A stretch of DNA of 64,000 nt, taken from the NCBI GenBank assembly GCA_030789695.1, contig CM061140.1, positions 172,880,319-172,944,318 of the forward strand, given 5' to 3'. Below, piece after piece: positions 56,109-64,000 of the stretch (its first letter is position 1; the number at the start of each line of letters is the position of its first letter). The notes under the pieces were generated by a model that did no database searches, was not told the DNA's origin, and worked only from the letters and a program-made list of their open reading frames with translations. A program made the position numbers and the translations under genes. The DNA is from Scilla litardierei (Eukaryota; Streptophyta; Magnoliopsida; Asparagales; Asparagaceae).

Positions 56109-57101
56109 TGATACGACCATTTTACAGAGGCCCAAAAGCAAGCGGCCCAGGCCCGCGCGAGGCAGTAGGCCCACAAAAGGAATTCGGCCCAACCGACGAG
56201 GCCCACGAAAGGACTTGGAGTCGGATCGACCACGACCGGGTGTACGTTCGGTCAGCCCACGCCCGCAGGAGATAACCGCTCCACTAAGAGCGCGGCACCT
56301 TAATGACCATTAAGGAGCCCATTAATCGACCCCACGACGCACGCATGCGCCTTGAAGGAGGCGGATGACGAGGGCGTGAGTGGGAAGCGATCAAGGGACA
56401 TGGCCTGGGGGTGATCGTGGGACGAACCCTATAAATGGACTTCGGAGGCAACCGAGAAGGGGATCGAATCCCCGATACCAACAAACGGAGGCACTATACT
56501 AAAAAGACCTTGCTTTCTCCATTGTCTTCTCTCCCATAGCTCGGTCCGAGGATTCGCGTACCGGCCTTCTTGTGAGCCGTTTCGATCCCGCCGAGAATCA
56601 TCCAGATCCGTTTTGACTTATACATCGGATGGGACTTCGCCGGAACCAAGGTCTGTCCCCCCTAACGAGTTTCTTCATCTGTCCAGGTCGAATTGGTCCC
56701 AAGGCGCCGAGGCTACCCCTCAGCGCGGAACTCTCCGAAGCAAGGCCCGCACGACAGCGAGCCCGCTCGCCCCCAGCGAGCGTCGCCATCGACTGAGACC
56801 AAGTGACAATCAGGGCCTCGAGGCTTCCCCTCAGTACTTGATTGATCGAGGTCGAGCACTCACCTAGGTGCCGAGGCTACCCCTCTGCACCCCACTGACT
56901 GAGGCCCAACACCCCGGACGAAGAGCCAGCTCGTCCTCGATCCCCAAGCGAACCGTTTCCCGAGTTGAAGCGGGCCCTCGCGTAACCCTCGTCGAGAGCA
57001 CGCATGCTTGGAGTGACCAAGGGATCCCAACCGACCCCTTGACCATGTTGACCATCAAACCGTCGGTCAACGATCCGGTGGTGAGAAAATACCCGTAAAC
57101 A
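56109..57101 (+). repeat. 5' LTR of the TR-GAG-type element
   Basis: Starts TGATACGACCATTTT, ends CCCGTAAACA, with a TATA-like CTATAAAT at 56430-56437. It shares both ends, but not most of its body, with the LARD LTRs. Confidence 0.9.
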
Positions 57102-57103
57102 TC

Positions 57104-57121
57104 TGGCGCCGTCTGTAGGAA
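57104..57121 (+). promoter_or_regulatory. Primer-site block
   Basis: TGGCGCCGTCTGTAGGAA begins two bases after the LTR. TGGCGCC is the usual start of primer sites in Tat/Athila-type plant gypsy elements; the priming tRNA cannot be named with certainty from this alone. Confidence 0.75.
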
Positions 57122-57266
57122 CGAACACAAGCCCACGTTAAACCACTGAAATGGAACCAATTTGCAACGGCCTGGGGCGAATGCTCCCATCCACAAGGAG
57201 GGCGATTACGTCCCTCCCGAGAACTAGCCCAGCTACACCACCGAGGGGACGAGCGACTCCCGCTCG

Positions 57267-58817
57267 GTGACCCAAGAGCAGCTTCGTTTCTTTGCCAAGG
57301 AGACCAATGCCCACCTCCAGACTTTGGCCGCCATGATTCAACAGCTTGTCGACAACCCGCTCATCCTGGAAGATGGAACAGCGGGGCCCCCGATCAGGGA
57401 GGGGTCCGCCGCCCTTTACGCTCGGCCGTGGTCACTGACCACGGGATGGGGAAGCCAACCCAGAACGATGATTCACCCTACCGAACTTCATTCCAGTGCG
57501 ATTCCTCACTCCCACCTCGCATCGGGAGGGGGACGAGGTGGGTCCCGAGCAAGCTGGAGACGAATCGGCTACGGCCTCGTCTCGGCAACCACGCTCAACG
57601 AATCTGCGATCGATCGACCTCCGAGCCACAGAGGATTGACCCCGTCGGAGCGAAAGTCCCCATTGCGGAAGGTAAAAGGGCCGAGAATACCGACGAGAGA
57701 AGAGAGGCGCCCGTCGACCAACCCCCGTCCCCAGCTAAGCTGGGATTCGGGCGAGCCTCCGGCGTGACCTGTTCGCTCGCCGCAGCAACTCGACCTCTGT
57801 GTGAGCACAGGCGGGCCTGGGGGTGTCAGGGACGACCGTTGCCAGTTGACCAGAAGGATAATTGAAGCACGAGTGCCCTCTAAATTCAAGGTGCCAACCT
57901 TAGAGAAGTATGACGGTACGGACGACCCGGAAGACCATGTCATGGACTATGAGGGAGTCATGTCGTTCCAAGGGGCCGACGACACCCTACTCTGCAGATG
58001 CTTCTACTCTACCCTCTAGAAATCGGCCTGGAGTTGGTACCACAGCCTCTCCAACTGTTCCATTGACAGCTTCGAGGACCTCTTCCAGCAGTTCTGCAAA
58101 CAGTTCATGGCCGGACGTCAGGTAAAACCGGACTAAGAACTACTGTTCAATGTGGTGCAGGGTCCCGGAGAAACCCTGAGGCACTACATGCATCGTTTCA
58201 ACGCGGAGAGACTGAACGTGGAGAGCTGTCCCGAGTTGGTCGTGAAAACGGCCTTGAAGAAAGGGCTCCGGCACAGGGGCCTGAAAAAGTCATTGCACAA
58301 TGATTCACCGAAATACCTCGTCGAGGTCATAGCCCGGGCGGAACGCTACATGCTGACGGAAGAGGCGCTAGCCGCAGAGAACGAAAGTCACCCAGCAGGA
58401 GCTAGACGGGGATCCAAGCCCGACGAGAGCGAGCGCCGCGGCCCTGACGAATCATGGCAGGAGAAGAGGGCCAAAGGAAAGCTGCACAGGGAGGAGCCAC
58501 GACTCACCAAGCTGAACACCGCCCCAGACATCGTCCTCGCGCACGCTCAAAAGGAAATGCGCTTTAGCAGGCCGCCTCCAAGGATGAAGAAAGGCGGGAA
58601 GGACAAGGAGAAATATTGCAAGTACCACAAAGACAATGGCCATGACACCAACGACTGCTGGCATTTAAAGAAGAATATAGAGAAGCTGGTCAGCCGGGGC
58701 CATTTAAAGAATTTCGTCGACGACTCAACCGTTGCCCCCGGAGAGGGGACATCCAAACAGATGGACAAGAGGAAGAAGGTGAATGTGGTTCAGACGGTCA
58801 TGCGCATCATCGAGTGA
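57267..58817 (+). pseudogene. Gag of the TR-GAG-type element, broken
   Basis: The N-terminal helix MTQEQLRFFAKETNAHLQTL opens at 57267. The frame changes near 57420 and again near 57800. The capsid domain starts PSKFKVPTLEKYDGTDDPED (about 57880-57939), the standard plant retrotransposon gag start. It is broken by TAG at 58017 and TAA at 58134, then open from 58152 to 58817. RHYMHRFNAE and the ALKKGLRHRGL segment complete the capsid. A basic linker follows, then a CX2H...GHX4C knuckle (CKYHKDNGHDTNDC, about 58618-58659) typical of Tat-type gag. The normal TGA is at 58815. Nothing resembling protease follows. Confidence 0.88.
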
Positions 58818-59032
58818 GCGGACGGAACAATCAGCCGCAGCCTCACCTAAGCAAGATTAGCTTGCCCTCGCCTCCCTCGTTTTATTTTCCTCCAAATGTA
58901 CACCCGGGTTCAAGGAATGAAAAGAGAACCGTGTTAGTACAGCTTTGCTTTTTCTCACTGTATCTAGCTTGTTGATCGATTGCGGAGCAGGTGGGAAATC
59001 ACCCCTGGGGAGGGCTTGTTACCTGATCGAAC
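58818..59032. other. Spacer after gag, no gene
   Basis: Short non-coding stretch before the tandem array. Confidence 0.6.
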
Positions 59033-59960
59033 GGAAGGTTGGGAGGCAACTCCCCCAGCGGGCCAATTGCGCAGATCGACCATAAGACTGGGGGCAACTC
59101 CCCCAGCGGGCCGATCGCACGGATCGACCGTAAGGTTGGGGCAACTCCCCCAGCGGGCCGATCTATCGATTTACCGTAAGCTTGGGTGTAGCCCCCCAGC
59201 ACGTAGACCGACCCGACCGTCCGTAAGGCTGAAGGCAACTTCTCCAGCGGGCCGATCGCACGGATCGGCCGTAAGGCTGGGGGCAACTCCCCCAGCGGGC
59301 CGATCCCTCGATTTATCGTAAGCCTGGGGATAGCCCCTCAGCACGTTGATCGACCCGACCGTCCGTAAGGCTGGGGCAACTCTCCCAGCAGACGGGTTCA
59401 TCGGTTGGTCATAAGCCGGAGGGTAGCTCCCCCGCTGACCAACCGACCCGATCGACTGTAAGGCTGGGGACAACTCCCTCAGCAGGCCGATCACCAGGCC
59501 CGTTCGTAAGGCTGGAGACAACTCCCCCAGCAGGCGAGTTCATCGGTTGGTTGTAAGACGGAGGGTAGCTCCCCCTGCTGACCAACCGACCCGATCGATT
59601 GTAAATCTGGGGCCAAATTCCCAGCGGGCCGATCACCAGGCCCGTCCATAAGGCTGGGGCAACTCCCCTAGCAGGCTGGTTCATCGGTTGGTCGTAAGCC
59701 GGAGGGTAGCTCCCCCCGCTGACCAACCGATCCGATCGACCGTAAGGCTGGAGGCAACTCCCTCAGCAGGCCGATCAACATGGTCGCCTGTAAGGCTGGA
59801 GACAACTCCCCCAGCGGGTCGGAACATCGGTTGGGTGTAAGTCTGGGGATAGCTCCCCCAGCAGCTCAAACTATCCGATCAGCCGTAGGGCTGGGGACAA
59901 CTCCCCCTGCAGGCCGATCCCCCGACCTCCCATAAGACTGATGGCGAGCCCCCCTCCTTA
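59033..59960. repeat. ~48-bp tandem hairpin array, about 19 units
   Basis: Units follow the plan CGTAAGGCTGGGGGCAACTC, then CCCCAGCGGGCCGATC and a variable ~12-bp part. Each has the inverted core CTGGGGG-CAACT-CCCCCAG. Some alternate units have GTAGCCCCCCAGCACG instead, so a higher-order pattern exists. The many open frames over it are by-products. The LARD at 40702 carries the same array in the reverse direction. Confidence 0.92.
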
Positions 59961-60059
59961 AGGCGGTCACCCGATCGGCCTGAGGATCGCGGACGAAGGG
60001 AAAACCACAACAGGTCGACCGAGAACGCCCCCGAGACACTAGTCAGTCAGGCCGATTGG

Positions 60060-60811
60060 CATGGTGTCCTAAGGACCACCCGCACGCACGACGAGTGATG
60101 AGGGGACATCAGGGGATCACCCCCTTGACCGGATTGAACACGACTGCGGCCCAAAAAACCAAGAGTCTTCCCCCTCTCCGAAACGGCTCTGTCAGTAGGA
60201 GGCCAGAGATGGGGACAACCGGGAAAATGGCAAGAGGGAAAATGGCAAGAGATAAAGAGGTACAAGGACCTACAAAACACTTTATACATTGCAACCCAAA
60301 AAATTGTTCTGTATTACAGGGCAAGGGGGAAGGGGAACAAAAATGGAGAAGCATCGCCTAGGGGGCCAGGGCCCGGGAAGAGGCGTCCTCTAGTACCTCG
60401 CCTTGCTCGGAGCGAGGAGGCTCTTCGGGACCTGGCGGAGGTCAGCATGGTGTCTCAAGGACCACCCGAAAGCACGACGAGTGATGTGGGGACATCAGGG
60501 GATCACCCCTGACCAGATCGAACTCGATTGCGGCCCAAAAGACTAAGAGTCTTCCCCCTCTGCGAAACAGCTCTGTCAGTAGGAGGCCAGCGATGGAGAC
60601 AACCAGAAAAATGGCAAGAGGTAAAGAAGTACAAGGACCTACAAAACACTTTATACATTGCACCCCAAAAAAATTGTTCCGTATTACAGGGCAAGGGGGA
60701 GGGACCAAAAATGGAGAAACATCGCCTAAGGGGCTGGGGCCCGGGAGGAGGCGTCCTCAGGGACCTCGCCTTGCTCGGAGCGAGGAGGCTCTTTGGGACC
60801 TGGCGGAGGTC
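60060..60811. repeat. Direct duplication of ~386 bp
   Basis: 60060-60445 and 60446-60811 both begin CATGGTGTC and end GGACCTGGCGGAGGTC. They match with small indels (for example one AAAATGGCAAGAGG unit is extra in the left copy). The right copy contains the presumed end of the antisense ORF. Confidence 0.9.
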
Positions 60812-62863
60812 GGGGAAGCGACTGTCGGACACGCTCCTCGAACATCTGGAAGGAGTCTCGGAAGACCCCCACGATCCTGGGGGCCAAAAGGTCCTCGTAG
60901 GAGTCGAAGGCCTCCCTGAGGGCCTCCGCGGCCTCAGGACCCCCTCATAGCCCCTCTCCACTTCCTCGACGAGCCGAGTGGGATGCGCCTGACGCAGGGC
61001 TCCCAGCTCGTTCCAGAGCTCGCCCCTCTCCCGACGGAATGCTTCTTCCGCCTCCTGGGCCAACCTCTGAGCGTCGGCCAGGCCCCCTGCAGATCCAGCA
61101 CCTCGGAGGCGAGCTCATCAACCAGACGTCGCAGGTGCCGAGCTTTCATGCGGGCTTCCTCGGCCGCCCCAGCCCTCAAGCGCTCCCGCGCCAAAGACTC
61201 TTTGAGGTTGGTCGCGTGGTCCGCACGGCGCTGCACCGCAACGGCCATCACGGTGGCCTGCAAAACAAAAGTGGTGAGCCAGGGGAGTCACTAGACAGGA
61301 TCTGGCGCGACGGAAAGACCAACATGCTGAAGCTGCCAGACTAGAGTATCGGCCAGTCGGTCGGAGGAAGCCCTCTTCAGGAGAGAGCGGTCCCTCGGAA
61401 GGACGGAGCTCCGTGCCAGCTGGGTGGTCACGGCTCGGTCGACAAAAACCGAGTCACCAGGCGTGACATCGGGACCAGTCTGGAGAGACAACAGGGCGCC
61501 CCCGGCACCGGCCAAAGACGACTCGGCTGAGTTGGCCGGGGTGGCCACCAACACCAGCGGGAGGGTCTCTCCTAAAACGATCGACGCACCGGAAACCACG
61601 GAGGGGTGGACCTCCTCGGTCTTCTTCCTTTTCTTCTTCTCGTCGGGCCCCGCGGACTCCGGAGGGGACGCTTCTGCTCCATGTCGCGATCACCCGTGGG
61701 CACGCAAGGAGCCGGGCCGGCGCCCCCGTTGCCTCCCACGGCGCAGACGAAGGTGGGAGGGTCGGCAGCCGCGGTCTCCCCCGCAGGGGATTCCATCACA
61801 ACCTGGGCGAGCGGAGCTGCTACGACCGTCGGCTCCAGTCTCCCCACCGCCGGGTCGGCTTGGCGCACCTCCTCCTCCACCGCATTGCGAGGCGCCTGGC
61901 CCGAGGGGTTCCCTCGGCCTCTACTAGATCCCCGGCGGATGAGCTCGTCGACATCACGGTTGAATTCTCGACCCGCCATCTCTGTGGAAAGAAAGAAGAT
62001 CAGGGTAAGCATGAGGCAAAGCGGAAAGAAAATAGGACGCCAACTGGGGGTCCACATGACGGCCTTAAGGAGCAGGTCGTCCAGCAGAGGCCAGACGACC
62101 TCTCCTCTAAGGGCAGATACGACAAAAGCTGGACAGCAGCCTGATCGGCCTCGGAGAGGGTCAACGTCACGTCATATTGACACAGCCCCCCAACCGGTGA
62201 GGATCACAGCATTCCTGGGGAAAATGACGAAGACGAAGCTCGAACTCCAGTCCCCCACCCAGCGGGGCAGGCCGAGCAGGCACTCCATCCCTGCTCGGGC
62301 CCCGATGTGCTGCCACGACCCTCGACCGACCGTCTGAACCCGGAAAAAGTAGAAGAGAAGGGGCAGGGTCGGCTCCACGCCATGGACGCTGCAGATCATG
62401 ATGAACCCAACCAGCATCGCAATGGAGTATGGGGTCAGCTGACACGGGGCCACCTTTAAGAAATCCAGGATCTGGATGATGAAGGGATGAAGGGGGAAGC
62501 GCCCAAGCGAAACATCTCGACATAGACACCCACCTCCCTACTCCTTGAAAAACAAATCCGTTCGTCGCTGAAAGGAATCCGGACGTCATATGGGTGGTAC
62601 AAATACTTCTCCATAATCTCTGAAGCCGTCGAGAAGGGAACCATAGACGTCGATCTAAGGATCGCCGGGGAAATGTCGAACCTTTCCGTCGCCTGAGCCA
62701 CATCGCCGCCAACTGGGTCCTCAAAGGGCAAGCCCTTCCCCTTATCCGAAACGGGGCGTGTCCCCGGAGGGACATCAGGCCTTGATGGTAGAGGAACGCC
62801 TGACTCAGGCACCGGAGGGACCCCGGACCCCGACGCGGAACCACCTATTCTAAGCACGGCCAT
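60726..62863 (-). pseudogene. Antisense extra ORF with putative gypsy-type transposon domain
   Basis: Opposite to gag. The ATG at 62863 opens a frame with SMVPFSTASEIMEKYLYH, VRIPFSDERICFSRSREVGVY and FPLHPFI-like residues. It shifts near 62455 and continues as APCQLTPYSIAMLVGFIMIC to 62172. This is the pattern of the plant 'putative gypsy type transposon' domain (Pfam Transposase_28). After a likely intron, MAGREFNRDVDELIRRGSS (about 61979-61920) and a Pro/Arg-rich section follow. A coiled-coil-like part (ARMKARHLRRLVDELASEVL, about 61150-61090, and EAEEAFRRERGELWNELGAL) leads to a probable stop near 60726. Function unknown; such ORFs accompany Tat elements. Frame shifts make this copy defective. 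Confidence 0.72.
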
Positions 62864-63233
62864 AGGACAAATCGAGTGGGGGATAAGGAAGAGGAAGGAG
62901 AGTTACCTTAGGAAGGATCCGGAGGAAGAAAGATGAAGGAGGAGTCGAAGGAGCTTGCAAGACCAGAGTTGGATAGAAAGGCGCGAAAGAATCAAACTCA
63001 GGAGGCCGACGTCTTTATATGAAAAGCAATCTCAGAAACAGGACCGTCCGAAGAAGAGCGCGTGGCAACATCTGGAGGACTGACGGCACTTCGAATTCCA
63101 CACCTAGAGAAATTCAAACGGGTCGCATCATGATGGCCTCCATTTAATGGCTAGGTCTCGACTGACGCGCCTGTCAAAATCCATGAGTCACATCGCCCGA
63201 ACCGAACCGACAGAATTCGAACGGCCCGAGCAA
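62864..63233. other. Non-coding stretch before the 3' LTR
   Basis: No coding similarity. It would contain the promoter and leader of the antisense ORF; TTTATATGAAAAG at 63013-63025 reads on the minus strand as CTTTTCATATAAA, a possible TATA box. Confidence 0.45.
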
Positions 63234-63243
63234 TGGGGGCAAT
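63234..63243 (+). promoter_or_regulatory. Polypurine tract of TR-GAG-type element
   Basis: GGGGGCAATT-type purine run immediately before the TGATACGACC start of the 3' LTR. Confidence 0.65.
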
Positions 63244-64000
63244 TGATACGACCATTTTAGAGAGGCCCAAAAGCAAGCGGCCCAGGCCCGCGCGAGGCGG
63301 GAGGCCTACAAAAGGAATTCGGCCCAACCGACGAGGCCCACGAAAGGACTTGGAGTCGGATCAACCACGACCCGGCGTACGTTCGGTTAGCCCACGCCCG
63401 CAAGAGATAACCGTTCCCTTGAGAGTGCGGCACCTTAATGACCATTAAAGAGCCCATTAATCGACCCCCACGATGCACGCATGTGCCTTGAAGGAGGCGG
63501 ATCACGGGGGTGTGAGTGGAGAGGGATCAGGGGACGTGGCCATGGGCGATCGTGGGACGAACCCTATAATGGGACTTCGGAGGCAACCGAGAAAGGGATC
63601 GAATCCCCGATACCAACAAACGGAGATACTCTATTAAAAAGACCTTACTTTCCCCCATTGTCTTTCCTCCCATAGCTCGATCCGAGGATTCGCGTACCGG
63701 CCTCCTTGTGAGCCGTTTCGATCCCGCCGAGAATCATTCAGATTCGTTCTGACTTAGGCATCGGAGGGGACTTGGCCGGAACCAAGGGCCGGCCCCCCTG
63801 ACGAGTTTCTTTGTCTGTCCAGGTCGAATTGGTCCAAAGGCGCCGAGGCTACCCATCGCGCGGAACTCTCCGAAGCAAGGCCCGCACGACAGCGAGCCCG
63901 CTCGCCCCCAGCGAGCGTCGCCATCGACTGAGACCAAGTGACAATCAGGACCCTGAGGCTTCCCCTTAGCACTTGATTGACCGAGGCCGAGCGCTCACCT
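63244..64000 (+). repeat. 3' LTR of the TR-GAG-type element, partial
   Basis: 757 bp of an expected ~990, cut by the window end. It matches the 5' LTR with scattered differences (for example ACAGAGG versus AGAGAGG and CTATAAATGGG versus CTATAATGGG), so the insertion is older than the gypsy and copia elements on the left. Confidence 0.9.

Larger units (their letters stand above)
56104..64000 (+). mobile_element. Gag-only (TR-GAG-type) gypsy LTR element with antisense ORF, right end cut by window
   Basis: The 5' LTR is 56109-57101 (993 bp), the primer-site block is at 57104, and gag spans about 57267-58817. A 48-bp hairpin repeat array lies at 59033-59960, a 386-bp duplication at 60060-60811, and an antisense ORF at about 60726-62863. 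The polypurine tract is near 63234, and the 3' LTR starts at 63244 and runs off the window. The pentamer ATACA (56104-56108) should be the target duplication. No protease, RT, RNase H or integrase is present, so mobility would need another element's enzymes. Antisense extra ORFs of this type are known from Tat-lineage plant gypsy elements. Confidence 0.85.

Noticed and set aside
56864..57196. Minus and plus open frames across the 5' LTR end of the TR-GAG-type element
   Set aside because: They cross the LTR/primer-site boundary and have no similarity.
58980..59869. Open frames over the hairpin array
   Set aside because: Repeat-derived, in several phases and both strands.
59033..59960. CRISPR-like regular repeat/spacer pattern
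   Set aside because: The 'spacers' are diverged repeat sequence, unit lengths vary, no cas genes, and the DNA is from a plant.

Overview
The window is nuclear DNA of a flowering plant, probably from a large, repeat-rich genome; I cannot name the species or decide between monocot and magnoliid. The evidence is plant-type host gene fragments (a cyclic nucleotide-gated channel and the spliceosomal protein SmD3), Ty1/copia and chromodomain Ty3/gypsy retrotransposons primed by initiator tRNA-Met, Helitrons ending in CTAG, hAT, Mutator, Harbinger and Tourist-type elements, and long AT-rich introns. There are no bacterial operons, CRISPR arrays or rRNA genes, and I recognised no tRNA gene.

Layout, left to right. 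1-1738: no recognisable gene. 1739-7927: a complete Ty3/gypsy chromovirus with LTRs about 2% apart and a 5-bp target duplication, but a broken coding region. 11012-25392 (minus strand): four exons of a CNGC-type channel, in phase, with canonical splice sites. Its 8.7-kb intron holds a young copia element (11460-16638) and a small Helitron; its 4.5-kb first intron holds a decayed hAT-type element. 25622-27330: a Helitron interrupted by a 1.2-kb Mutator-type foldback element made of serial palindromes. 27470-36780: degraded copia/LTR fragments, microsatellites, paired foldback elements and tandem repeats. 37186-38905: Helitron-like units lying head to tail. 38911-39844: a solo LTR. 40043-49015: a Harbinger-type transposon with divergent ORF1 and transposase, apparently split by a 5.5-kb LARD and by a 745-bp inverted-repeat element. 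50637-51637: a TRIM-like remnant with a nested hAT MITE. 51835-51993: first coding exon of SmD3, followed in its intron by a Tourist-like element. 56109 to the window end: a gag-only (TR-GAG-type) LTR element with an antisense extra ORF, a ~48-bp tandem hairpin array and no polymerase.

Only two host genes are supported, and both are incomplete here. The channel lacks its C-linker and cyclic nucleotide-binding domain, and SmD3 shows only exon 1. Almost everything else is mobile-element sequence in nested layers. The insertion order can be read from target duplications: foldback into Helitron, hAT into TRIM, inverted-repeat element into the Harbinger transposase, and copia into the channel intron. 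The most notable structures are the triple-palindrome foldback, the head-to-tail Helitron array, the split divergent Harbinger element, and the gag-only element with antisense ORF and hairpin array. All are known element types in unusual configurations. I found no clear case of a wholly new system.
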